Shown piece after piece: positions 22,793 to 33,236 of a stretch of 64,000 bases of DNA. Position 1 is the first letter of the stretch. The number at the start of each line of letters is the position of its first letter. A program made the position numbers and the translations under genes. Source of the stretch: Limnephilus marmoratus (lineage: Eukaryota; Arthropoda; Insecta; Trichoptera; Limnephilidae). The stretch spans positions 52,932,727-52,996,726 of the forward strand of contig OU862917.1 of assembly GCA_917880885.1 (NCBI GenBank). The letters run 5' to 3'. The notes beneath the pieces were generated by a model. It worked only from the letters and a program-made list of their open reading frames with translations. It did no database searches and was not told the origin of the DNA.

Positions 22793-24203
22793 TGCCTCAT
22801 CCGCACGTTTGGCAAACCTCAACAAACCTTCACAAACGCAAACGTGCGGATAGGGTGTTTGGCTTGGTTTGCGTAAGTTTGCAAGCGTTTGTTGCCGATT
22901 TGCCGAGTGTCGGTTTTTCGTCACAAATCAAAGGGAATTTGCCGCAAGCGTTTGCAACGCATCCACACGTTTGTGAGCACTCAGTCTCGTCTGTGCAGTG
23001 GTGGCTAACGGACGTGAGTTGCGGTTAGTATATTCATGCGTGAGTTGTACTTCAAAATGAGTGACTGGTCAAATGAGGACGTTTACGATGCCGGGAATTC
23101 TATCAGGGAGAGCCATGCATTTGGGACCCAAGCCATAGAGAGCATAAGGATAATAAGAAGGTTACCGATGCATGGAGTCGCGTTAGTAACTTTTGGAAGA
23201 AACTAGTAAAGGAGCTGAAAGCCAAGAAGGAAATTTTTATATTCAGAAAACATCCAAAAAAGAAAGAAGAACGTATTCGTTTCTTCCACTTATTTTCTTG
23301 TATTTATAATAAAAATAACTTAAGGCGATCCTATATAGTCCAAGCAAAAATCGAAGAATTTACGCCCTTTTGTGGGAGGAGTTTAAAAATACTCGAGAAA
23401 AAAGCCTTTGGAAAGGTTGGAAAAGGTATTTGAGATTTTTTTTACAGGTTGATTTCGTAAAGGCCTGTAAAAACATTAACTCATTTTTTCGCATTTTTTA
23501 ATTGTATTAAAACATAATTTTAAAATTGATTTCACGGAACAAAGCGACGCGGAGCCTAACGTTTAGGGGCGAACAGATAAAAAAAAAACGGGCGTGACTA
23601 GTTATGTAGCCCTTCGGTGGACGGCATAGAGTTCACTTTGAAAATCCAAATTCGTCTACTGCCGGCCGTATTGTAAAATAACAACGCGAAAATGCATATT
23701 TTATTTTATTTTGTGAACTTCGGGCGTAAATATCAATTTTTTTAGCGATTATTATAAAAGAAACTGAATTTGCTACATTAAACAATAAAACCATATTCGA
23801 AAAGGGGTTTATAAATAGGAGAATTTGGACTTTTTACCGACTTTAAATTTTATTTTTTTATAGGCTTATTAAAAGACTTAAAAAAAACGGTGACAATATT
23901 TTTTAGGGCCAAGATATGTTCTACACGCAGTATTTAATAGAAGCTTCTATAATACTTTTAAGCGATCCAATTTTCAAAACAAAAACATTCAATTTTGTAT
24001 GATTTTGCATTATTTACAATAGCTTCATCTTAAGCCAAATGTTATGGCCGATGCAACAACCTCGACGTCCGTCATGCTTGCCTCTTCAGAACAAACTAAT
24101 GCACTCGCAAGCGTGTGGATGGCCACGTTTGAATTCCGAAATCAAGCCAAACGTTTGTAGAGATTTGGAGTTTGCGGCAAGTGGCAAACGTGCGGATGAG
24201 GCA
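22793..24203. mobile_element. Nested inverted-repeat element with MADF remnant
   Basis: Ends TGCCTCATCCGCACGTTTGG and inverse TGCCTCATCCGCACGTTTGC are flanked by TGA and TTA, perhaps a mutated 3-bp Harbinger-type target. It holds a frameshifted MADF-domain ORF at 23101-23433. Confidence 0.65.
23101..23433 (+). pseudogene. MADF-domain ORF remnant (inner element)
   Basis: Frame YQGEPCIWDPSHREHKDNKK, then VTDAWSRVSNFWKKLVKE, shows the MADF core (WDPSH..HKD......AW). The ATG at 23057 is in another frame, so it is broken. MADF/Myb-like DNA-binding proteins are the usual second gene of PIF/Harbinger transposons. Confidence 0.6.
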
Positions 24204-24285
24204 TTACATCTTTTTGGTGTTATCTGAGCATCTAACGTTGTTTCGCTATATCTATGGTTGTTTTTTTGACAGATATTATTAAAAA

Positions 24286-24414
24286 ATGGATGACGAACAG
24301 TTTATTGAAGCTTTTAGACGGCACGAAGTTATTTATAAAATCAAATTACAGGATTATAGAGATTCTGCATACGCAGTGCAACTTAGGAAGAAATTTCAGC
24401 CATTTATGGCATGA
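24286..24414 (+). pseudogene. MADF N-terminal fragment (outer element)
   Basis: Starts MDDEQFIEAFRRHEVIYKIK and ends RKKFQPFMA, 42 aa then stop. It matches a MADF opening (LIEAVRKHPVLYD...DYRD). The conserved tryptophan after ~25 residues is absent, so it is truncated or degraded. Confidence 0.5.
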
Positions 24415-25237
24415 TTTTCAATATTATACCCCTATAATGAATGTCAATCAAACTTTAGATCTTTCTCTGGTCCCAATTGACTTTCGAAGATGTGTGTTTT
24501 CTTTTTTTATGTCATATTCAATAATTCAATTATGCTGTGAAGCTCTTCAAATACCACTTTACTCATACGGAAGTACATGAAGAATCGTCCGTCATCAGAT
24601 TCTAGTTCCTTTACTAAAGTATGGAACTCTCCAAACATTTGTCTTTGTTTGTTAATGTTGTGGACCCAAATACTTCTCACTTTTTTTCTTTTTACGAGAA
24701 TATTGATTTAACAATAATAATCGTAGCAAATCATCTTCAAATTCACTTTCAAGATATGGCAAAGCTGTCATCTGCTAAGAGAATCACATAAACATAACCT
24801 AAAAAATAAATGTCAAATGTGTCAAATCAAACGCGCCTGCGCACAACCACAGACCCCTTGTCACGTGGTCACAGCGACGCGTACGTACGTCTGGCCAGTG
24901 TGGGTGGTTTGTATATTTATGGGCCAGTGTGAACGGTACAGGAACGTTGCGTGGCGTTGCGTCTGCTCAGTATGATCCTTGCTTCAATTGAGCTGAAACT
25001 CGGCAGGTAGACTCGTTGTCGATGAATCATTCTATCAAATTTAGGTGGCTCTCACGCAATTCTCCGAAATTGGCTACTAGCCGGCCCAAGAGATGGTGCC
25101 GTTTGTATGGTAATAACTTAATTTTATTTTTATATTGTTAATGCAATAATTATAACAGCGTATGATTCTTTTTGCGCATTTGATGAGACAGAGAATGGAA
25201 AATATCACGAAAAAATATCACAAAAAGTACACCTATT

Positions 25238-25866
25238 TAAAAATAATAATAATAATGTTTATTCCAGGATGTGGGGAGGATAGTGCAATCCCACGCGTCC
25301 CATAAAGTTGTACATATTTACACAACAGATAAAGTAAAAAAAGTAAATAGAACAAACAAATATAAAAGACATAAGCGATAATAGAAATAAAATAAATAAT
25401 CAATTATAATGTAGGACGTGGTCTGGAGTGAGCTCGGGCCCAGCGCTCGCTCAAGAGTGGCGCTTGGTGCTGGAAGGCTGCGATTATCACTGTGTTATCG
25501 GAAGCCATTAGCCGCATCCTGGCTCCAGTGACCCGGTGTCTCATCAGACCGGCGTGTAGTCCTAGCTCCGTAAACATTGAAGATGCGCTGCTATATCTTC
25601 TGTATCCAAATATAATTCTGCAAGCATCATTATATTGGATCCGGAGTCGTTCTATTGAGCTGGTACGGTAGTGACACCATGTTTCACATGTATATAGGTT
25701 AGTGCAAAATGCATTGAACAATGTTTTTTTTACATTGTTACTGCATTTGAAGAATCTTCGGGCAATCATATTAGACAGTATACTGATACTTCTCCGCTGT
25801 CGTTCAATATCACCATCATCCGAGAGGTCTTCAGTAATAATGTGTCCCAGATATTTAATTTAATTT
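25238..25866 (-). pseudogene. LINE reverse-transcriptase C-terminal remnant
   Basis: Minus-strand translation runs from KYLGHIITEDLSDDGDIERQ through NMIARRFFKCSNNVKKTLFN and AFCTNLYTCETW to a stop at 25404. KYLG, then SLYTC.LW-type motifs, mark the region after the RT catalytic core. An (AAT)n tract at 25238-25256 (ATT on the minus strand) forms the probable 3' tail. Confidence 0.7.
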
Positions 25867-26085
25867 AATTGTTTTATATTCATTGCATACTGCCTTGCAC
25901 ACGCCGTGCTTACCACAATGGGCATATCGCTGACAGCTTTCATAATCACTCCTTCCTCGTAAACAAGCATACATTATTTTTTTTTCAATTATTTCTGACT
26001 TTCACCTTCAAGGGTGTTCTAGGATCTAGGCCATCATTTAAAATTACAGAGAAAGGAGAGGTGAATTTTTTTTATTTTTAAAAGA

Positions 26086-26260
26086 AAGACAAACATTCCC
26101 AGGTTACGAATAACACAACAATGTTTTAAAATCTCCTATCACAACACTAAGTGGAAAAATGTTGCATGTGTCGTGATGGAGGACTTAGCCAGCCGATGAA
26201 TCGAACACGCGACGCCCAGGTGGGGCCCAAACGCGATGCCCATTCAGCCACTGACCGGCT
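26086..26260 (-). mobile_element. tRNA-derived SINE, copy 2
   Basis: Same family as 15526-15720: B box TTCGATTCAT (minus strand), body CTAAGTCCTCCATCACGACA, tail AATGTTTGTCTTTC. The head reaches CCGGTCAGTGGCTGAATGGG. It sits about 210 bp beyond the 3' end of the ASB3-like coding sequence in intergenic DNA... specifically within 26086-26260, downstream of 26468 on the minus strand. Confidence 0.65.
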
Positions 26261-26467
26261 TTATATATTAATTTTATTTAAATTTGCAAAATTTCAGAAT
26301 TATATGGAATGCTTGAAAAAAGAGATATTTATTTAGAGAGGGACAACAAAAAAAAAATTACCACAAAAAGTAAAGGGAGTGGTTATTTAGAAATAATATT
26401 TATAAAATGATTAAATAAAATTCTTGAAGTGTGCATAAGCAGATGATTTATTTCACTAATATAACTT

Positions 26468-26743
26468 TCATAAATATCTCAAATATAATTTTAACATAAC
26501 TGGTAAAGGTAATTCCTTCAACACCCATAGGAATTGCTTCGTTGTGGGTGCATTAGGTCTTAATCTACTCCTGATAACTTTCCTAGTTAAATGTTTGAGG
26601 GGGGGCACTTTGAGCATTAGCAGATCCGATAACTCTGTGGATCCGGAGTCCAGTTCGGTGTGAAGGTAGACTACGAGCTGCTTGCGAAGGGCTTCTAATA
26701 CTTTTGGGGAGAGACAGCACATCGGCAGTATTCTCAGCATCAC
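26468..26743 (-). CDS. ASB3: ASB3-like exon 3, SOCS box and stop
   Basis: Codes VMLRILPMCCLSPKVLEALR and then the SOCS box ending LPLPVMLKLYLRYL before the stop at 26470-26468. Confidence 0.9.
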   Translation of the reverse strand: MMLRILPMCCLSPKVLEALRKQLVVYLHTELDSGSTELSDLLMLKVPPLKHLTRKVIRSRLRPNAPTTKQFLWVLKELPLPVMLKLYLRYL

Positions 26744-29466
26744 CTGAAAAATAAGAGAAGGCGTTGATAAAAAAAAAACTGTTGTGATTACGGTTTGCAC
26801 ATCTCACACCTTTTTCAAATCTCACGGGATTGCGGGATAGATTTTCGAAGTTATTTTGTACAAAGTGTAAACATATAGAAAGATATAAACAAACAGAAGA
26901 TAGGTTAAAATAAATATAAAAAATATATATAATTAAACAATAAAACAAAATGGAGAAAGAGAAGAGAAAAACATAAAACACTCAGAGCCTACGTCATCTT
27001 TGGGGATGCTGTGTGGACTGTCTTTTTAGGGAAAGGAAGGAGAGGAAGTTCTGGGAAGGAAAAATGTACGAGGGGTGGATAGGAATCTAGGGGGTCAATG
27101 TGTCCAGGAGTGACAAACGTATGAATCCATCCCTCCCGCTGCAGTGCAAGGCGATATGATGAGATAGTCCGGCTGGAGAGGTCTAGGTTAGGTCTCCCTC
27201 AACCAGTCTTTTCCGATCTGGCCTGCCACGCAGCAAGTGAGCAAGCGCATTCGCCAACAAGACCTAGACAAACCTCTCCCCATGAACCCGGGCACCCCTT
27301 GTAAATCACCAAACATAGCGAACCACTTGTGGTGACATATAGTAGGGTGATGATTATTCAATAAATAGTTCCCGGGGCGGTGATTCCCATAGCCGTTTCC
27401 CAAACTGTCAAAGGAATGAGGTAAAATGGGAGATAGCACAATGAGCTGATTGCTCACCAGATCTATGTAAACCGTCCCCATTTTATAAAAAAAAAATATA
27501 TCATCAGATCTATCCTACGCCGTTTGATAGCGAGTCATAAATTACTAAGGAAAGTACTTTTGTAAATAGATCTTATCAAATTTTTTAAAACATAGGCAAT
27601 AAAATGAAAAGTTACCTCTGCAGATATTCTCTGCCCAATAAAGTTATACTCGGTGAGTTTCTCTACAAGCTGCTCTGGTTCTAACTTCAATGAGTATGTC
27701 AGGAGGATAGGAAGCGTGTATCCCCCGGAAGTGATGGAAGCTATGATCGCATCGGGCACTATTAGATCTGATTCGTTTGCCTTCATCGTGGAGTAATCTA
27801 CATCACAGTCTTGGCTAATTAAAATATCTATCACCTGGAATAAAATATCAATGCTATGTATTGTAATCATGGAGATATGGTGAAATTTTATATATTTTCA
27901 GTTAATAATTTTATTATTTAGTCAATCTACCAATGCAAATGGCAATTCTTGAATTCTCTACATATTTATGTGTGCATAATTCATAAATAAAATATGCAAT
28001 CAACTAATAAAATCAATAAAAAATAATATAATTTACCCGATAAAATTAATACATAATCAGCTAATAAATATTATTTATTTTCTTTTGAAATATTATTTAT
28101 AATTAGGATTTTCTAGAGATTAGATAGGACTCTCCAAGGGTTGAATGATGATGGTGCATGTAATATTCACTTCTAACTGACATGGCAAAGACTCGAAATA
28201 GCAGATTTTGAAACCAATAAGTGTGGAGTAGAGAAAAGAGCATTATTTACATGTATTGAGCATTAACACATAATGAAAGATTATTCTAATAGATCTAAAA
28301 TTTACCTGAGAGTGGCAGTGGACGTGCTCCGTGTAATGCAAATAAACTAATGGAGGACATTCTCTCTTATAAAGAGGATTCACATTAACCCCCTTTGTAA
28401 GCAACAGGAAAACTAAAGTTTGGCACAGATCCTTCGATGACTTATAAATGTATTCAATCACATTCAATATTGAGCAAAATGGTGGATTCACAACATACTC
28501 AGGTCTGAAATCAAATATCTTCTCTAGCGTAACATAGAATCTCTCATAATTATTGAAAAAAGCTGGGCCGAGGTCTGATTCAAGAAGTGTGGTTAGGATA
28601 TCCATTGAAAAGTATAAAGGCTTGCAGGCTAAGTTCATGAGATCTCTTTTCATCTTTTGCATATTTGTAACAGGGAGGAGTAGCTTGAATAGTTGAGCGT
28701 GCCCACTGACGAGAGCCATGTAAAGAGGGAGGTCTCCATCGTCATTTTCCAGATCAGGATTAGCATTATTCTCCAGCAGAAACATGGCTACTTCTAGAGC
28801 TCCTCGTTGTGCAGCTAATATCAGTCCGGTGTTGCCGTCATGTGCACACTCATTCACATCTAACACAAATGGAAATATGGCTTGCACGCAGTCAATAGCG
28901 CCACGGAAACATGACAAAAGGAATGGAGATAATCCGTAAGTATTACGCAAGCTAGGGTCAGCTCCAGCGTGAAGAAGGGCTGATGATAACTCTGCATGAC
29001 CTCTGCGTGCCGCTTCGTGCAGCGGGCTATCACCATCGTAATCCTGGAGGTTAATTAAGGATCCTGCAGCTATTAAAGCTTCAGCAGCGTCCATGCGGCC
29101 CTGACAGCATACAACATGTAAAGGTGAAACCATTTCGTTACTAGCATATTCTGCGACATTCTCTCCATGTTGCAACAGCAAGTTAATGGTTCTCATTGAG
29201 CATTTGTTCCTACATGCCAAATATAGTGCGGTGTGCCCCTCGAAGGTTTCAGCAAGAGCTATTGTGGTTGGGAAATCCAAAAGGACTTGCACTGCGTCGA
29301 ATGCATCATTGGCAGCTGATACGTGTAAAGATGTCCAGCCCCGATTGTCATTACAATTAGGGTTTTTCCCAGAATCCAGAAGGTGCCTTAAGGTGACAAT
29401 ATCATTTTTCCCCGCTGCCAGGCTCACGACATTGGTGCTGAGAGGATTCAGAGCGCTAAAATCCAT
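26468..29466 (-). CDS. ASB3: Ankyrin-repeat and SOCS-box protein, ASB3-like
   Basis: ASB proteins are substrate receptors of Cullin5-Elongin B/C ubiquitin ligases: the SOCS box binds Elongin C/Cul5 and the ankyrin repeats pick the target. Exons are 29466-28306, 27834-27616 and 26743-26468, all phase 0, coding 551 aa plus stop. The start MDFSALNPLSTNVVSLAAG and the block DNRGWTSLH parallel the start of ASB3. About eight ankyrin repeats fill residues 10-280 (for example DGDSPLHEAARRGHAELSSA; YGLSPFLLSCFRGAIDCVQA; DGDLPLYMALVSGHAQL). The last ~45 residues form a SOCS box (PPLKHLTRKVIRSRL ... LPLPVMLKLYLRYL). Human ASB3 is 518 aa, a similar length. Family is certain; the ASB3 assignment within the family is likely. 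Confidence 0.88.
26975..27410 (+). mobile_element. Family A repeat in ASB3-like intron 2
   Basis: Starts in CAGAGCCTACGTCATCTTTG and continues through GTCCAGGAGTGACAAACG, AACCAGTCTTTTCCGATC and CCCCATGAACCCGGGCACCC. It ends near CCGTTTCCCAAACTG. The 5' palindrome is partly lost. Confidence 0.65.
27616..27834 (-). CDS. ASB3: ASB3-like exon 2
   Basis: A 219-nt phase-0 exon coding VIDILISQDCDVDYSTMKAN and onward to GQRISAE, an ankyrin-like helical segment joining the repeats to the SOCS box. Confidence 0.85.
28306..29466 (-). CDS. ASB3: ASB3-like exon 1, ankyrin repeats
   Basis: A 1161-nt exon (387 codons) holding all clear ankyrin repeats. It ends HVHCHSQ at a GTAAAT donor in phase 0. Confidence 0.9.
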
Positions 29467-30180
29467 CTCAGTTCATTTTATTTATAAAAAATATATTTTT
29501 AATCTTCTTTAACAGGGAAGTTCTGTTCTTTAAACGAAATGTGTTTGAGCAACGAATAACTGCTAACAATATAAATTAAAAACAATATTATATCGAAAAC
29601 AAGTAATTTTTTGACGTTTCAAATTTGACAACTACTGCTAAGCTACCATAGATAATAAATAAAAATCATTGACGTTTCTGGTTTCAACTGACACACACTG
29701 ACAAGGTGATTATACTATCAAAAGATCTATAATCTCATTCGCAAATCGGTATCCGGATCAAACAGAACATGATTAAACAGAACATGATTAAACAGAACAT
29801 GATTAAACAAAACATGATTAAACAGAACATAACAAATGAAAATAGTGATAAATAAGAACAGTTATAAATCAGAGCAACGGGTTCCATGACTAAATAGAAA
29901 ATGAATAAATAAAACGTGAATGAACAGAACATGACAGAAAAGATCACAAAAAATGAGAATAGTTATAAATAAATAAATCAGCACAACGATATTAGATAAC
30001 ACTGAAACGACTTGTTTGACAGTTATCATCCACATCTAATACAGTGAAATCACCGTCGTTATTTACAATTGGAATGCGGAATCATATCTTTTTTTGATAT
30101 CTGTAGGCATCATATATTAGGTATTATGTCAGAGTAAACACCTTTTTGTACTTTGTAGTAACATTACTCAGCATTGAAAT
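29467..30180. other. ASB3-like upstream region with short tandem repeat
   Basis: Contains an imperfect 15-bp tandem repeat (AAACAGAACATGATT, about five copies, ~29758-29832). Similar CATGTTCTGT words in inverse orientation occur at about 31905-32000, outside the hAT element, suggesting the hAT landed inside an older inverted repeat. No gene seen. Confidence 0.5.
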
Positions 30181-30469
30181 AGTGCACACAGGCGCGTAGC
30201 TACCTAGGGGCTACGCGGGGCAGTGCCCCGGGGCCCTCAAGCTCAGGGGGCCCTCGAATCCTTACCAGAAATCTCGATCGAACTGAACCTTTGGAAATTT
30301 CTCCATTTTCTAAATAAATATGACAGGTTGGTAAAGAAAAGTTAAAAAACATTTTGATGAATTAGCTGCTGATCACCGATTTCCAAACCGAGAAAAAATA
30401 TTTAAAATTGAGATTTTCAATAATGTACTAGACATAGTAATATCTCAATAAGATACACGTTTTATTGGT

Positions 30470-30904
30470 ATGAGTGCAGTGTGTCATATATTCCATTTTC
30501 TAACACCAACATTTTTATTACATGTTGATGAAGCAACTTTATTACAAAAGTGTGACGAATTCCAAAGAAAATATTCAGATATAATAGGCCCTAGTTTTTC
30601 ACTTCAATTTATTAATATTTACCATCTAGTTTTACCTCAACTAACTCAAGCATGGACTGTTCACCAATTATGTAAGGAAATAATGAGCAAATATGGAGTG
30701 CTAGAATGCGACCTAACGGAAGTATTTACAGCAATGTTATTATTCTTTACAATTCCTGTCACTTCTGCAGCAGCTGAAAGGTCATTTAGCAAATTAAAAA
30801 TAATAAAAAATTATTTTAGAAATAAAATGGGCCAAACTCGACTCCGACATTTATCGCTAATAGCAATTGAAAACAAAACCGCATCAAGCCAACGAAGTCA
30901 TTGA
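30470..30904 (+). pseudogene. hAT transposase C-terminal fragment
   Basis: Contains LTEVFTAMLLFFTIPVTSAA and AERSFSKLKIIKNYFRNKMG, then RLRHLSLIAIE. This is the hAT C-terminal dimerisation motif (P.TSA.AERSFS.LK.IK...R..M...RL..L..I.IE). The BED finger and catalytic core are missing. Confidence 0.88.
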
Positions 30905-31066
30905 TACTTTTGCGAAAACTAAAGCTAGGAAAAAATTGTAAATGTAATTGTTATTTAGTCAGTTGGTAGGCCCGACCTTTATATAATAAACCCTTGAATC
31001 TTCTCTATTTCGTTTTAATGAGTCTAGTTTTTGCACTGATAATTCGTGGTGGAATTCCATTGTATT

Positions 31067-31512
31067 AGAATTTGAAATTAAAACACTTTTGTACTTTCTT
31101 CCACTAATTTATATTTCACCAGGACCGGTTTCATCCTATTACGGACATTTTCAGTATTTGTCATATATATCATTTGTGTAATAGGGCGAAGGCTGGGAAG
31201 ACCAAGACTAAGATGGAGCGACAACGTCCTGAAAGACATATCTATCATGGAGCTTCAAAACTGGAGAGAGCTGGCTCAAAACCGAGATGAGTGGAGGAAG
31301 ACTCTTGAGGAGGCCAAGACCCACCAGGGGTTGTAGAGCCAATAGTGATGATGATATCATTTGTGTATACATATCATTTGCGTATATCATTTGTGTATAA
31401 ATACCGTAGCATAAGAATTTCAACTACCAGTTTGAAAATGTCCGTAATAGGATGAAACCGGTCCTGGTGAAATATAAATTAGTGGAAGAAAGTACAAAAG
31501 TGTTATAATTTC
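31067..31512. mobile_element. Foldback element nested in the hAT, ribozyme-like arms
   Basis: Arms of about 85-90 bp: left GAATTTGAAATTAAAACACT through CATCCTATTACGGACATTTT; right is the inverse. Each arm contains a decayed hammerhead-like core with ACCGGT, then C and CTGG. An RTE tail fragment sits in the loop. Confidence 0.75.
31180..31355 (+). pseudogene. RTE-type retroelement 3' tail fragment
   Basis: Translation GRRLGRPRLRWSDNVLKDIS, then NWRELAQNRDEWRKTLEEAK and THQGL, stop, is the C-terminal end of RTE-type ORFs. It is followed by AGTGATGATGATATC, a typical RTE-type tail. The words ATATCATTTGTGTA occur on both sides, suggesting a target duplication. Confidence 0.65.
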
Positions 31513-32139
31513 AAATTCTAACATTTCGTTTTATTAGCCAAACCTACACCAAGTATTAATTGTAATTTATGTTGTTACTGTTTAATATTTTTATTACCTG
31601 CCCTGCAGTGCACAAAAAAAGCTTAAGTAGCTTAGCATTTTTAAAGTATTTGTATATTTCATATTTTTATTTGATAAAACCTAATCATGGCAGTGGGGCC
31701 CCATTTTTTAATTTGCCCCAGGGCCCTTGGTTACCTAGCTACGCCACTGAGTGCACATATTATATTTAAAAAGAAACACGTACGTAAACTGTATTATTCG
31801 TAAGCAATATTACCTATAACTGTAGATAAAAAATATAAGGACATGTACTGCCCCGCAAGTCGTGTTTTCTTACACATATAGTTGTTCTCAGTCGTGTTCA
31901 GTTCAGTCAAATTTTGTTTAACATGTTCTATTTAGTATTGGAATCTGATTTATAACTGTTCTCATAGTTATCATGTTCTGTTCTGTCATGTTCTGTTTAG
32001 TCGTGGAACCCGCAAATCAACTGCAGTGGTGAAATGCTGCCAGTAATAAAAATACACAAAAGGAGTGTAGTCACTTGTCACCTCAACAGAGCTTTTTAAA
32101 TTTATTTTTATTGCGGATTTTGAAACATCAGCCTTTTTT

Positions 32140-32412
32140 TTTTTACATGAGCTCCACACAGGAGGCCCTGAGGAAAACAATTTCCCTCAGGGCCTATGTC
32201 ATCTTTGGGGATGCTGTGTGGAGGGTTTTTTTAAGGAAAGGAAGGAGAGGAGAGTTCTGGGAAGGAAAAGGGTTTAAGGGGTGGGTAGGAATCTGGGGTT
32301 CAGTGTGCCTTGGTCTGTGTGGAGGATTTTTTTAAGGAAAGGAAGGAGAGGAGAGTTCTGGGAAGGAAAAGGGTTTAAGGGGTGGGTAGGAATCTGGGGT
32401 TCAGTGTGCCTA
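32140..32412 (+). mobile_element. Family A 5' part with internal ~106-bp tandem duplication
   Basis: Starts TACATGAGCTCCACACAGGA and then repeats the segment GTGTGGAGGATTTTTTTAAG ... GGGGTTCAGTGTGCCT twice (about 32215-32305 and 32318-32411). The 3' half of family A is missing. Confidence 0.65.
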
Positions 32413-32728
32413 TATCATAATAAGCTTTTCCAATGTGTAATAGATCTTGCTCAAGAATCTCAAGATCGTCCTTTAAAAAATGCTGCAAAGTATATAAATC
32501 TGGTGTTCGAAATCAGCACCATATTTAAAAAAAGAATAATAGTGTCAATAGAATAAAATAAAATTACTTGGTGAAATCGATATAAAATTTTCAGAATATT
32601 CATCATCCACAGGAACCATTTCTGTTAAACCAGTATTAACTATATGTAAGTTAAGATAGTACCTATCTTCAAGGACCACTCCCCCCTCATAAAACAGTCA
32701 ACCATAGACCAAATATATTAAAAAAGTT

Positions 32729-33236
32729 TTATTTTTCTTTCAAAAGGGTACATTTTTTATTTAACAAAACATTTATATTATAATCGATATAGTTCAAGGT
32801 GGATCCAGACACGACGGGATTTTTGTAATTATAAAATTTGGTGGTGGATATATCGAGATCATGTTGACTTCCCCTTTCGATTCCCGGTTTTGGCCCTTCC
32901 TCGTATTTGCCGCCAAAAACCGATGTGACTCGCCATTCTCTTTCCTTTCTTTCCTTGCAAGTAAGTTTTGTAAGTGTTTTAAATTCTTTGGGGTGATTTA
33001 CATAATTCTGTTGCATCTTTGCATCTTTTAGTTCTTTTCCTACTCCAATCATATGTTCTACATCCTCTTCACTTAAGTACCAATACAAGTCTTTGTGTCC
33101 TATCACCGGTAGATAGTCCCCACTGTTTACTGGCGGTTTTTGAGTCTTGACAATTTGTTTGTAGCACTTTCGTAGATACCCCATGTATTTTTTATACCGA
33201 AGGGTTTTTAATAATTTCTCGAAATCCGACAACTCT
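32729..33236 (-). CDS. SPATA17: SPATA17-like exon 3 and stop
   Basis: Codes ELSDFEKLLKTLRYKKYMGY and onward for 168 aa to a stop at 32731-32729. The stretch GKYEEGPKPGIERGSQHDLD is charged and probably unstructured. The frame joins exon 2 without an extra exon. Confidence 0.85.

Larger units (their letters stand above)
22552..24981. mobile_element. 2.4-kb inverted-repeat element, probably Harbinger/MADF type
   Basis: The left end CAAGGTAAGGCCACACTGAG, then CCCACGCAACGCCACGC, is mirrored at the right end (inverse CAAGGATCATACTGAGC, then AGACGCAACGCCACGC). It carries a broken MADF ORF at 24286-24414 and is interrupted by another element at 22793-24203. No transposase is recognisable. Confidence 0.7.
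30189..31749 (+). mobile_element. hAT transposon with intact 8-bp duplications
   Basis: The target duplication AGTGCACA lies at 30181-30188 and 31750-31757. Terminal repeats are CAGGCGCGTAGCTACC and inverse CAGTGGCGTAGCTAGG. It carries a hAT dimerisation-domain ORF and a foldback inserted at about 31067-31512. At 1561 bp including the insert, it is an internally deleted derivative. Confidence 0.88.

Noticed and set aside
22592..23028. Frames of 66-94 codons on both strands
   Set aside because: Lie in the inverted-repeat ends of the nested Harbinger-type elements; translations reflect the repeat ends and not a protein.
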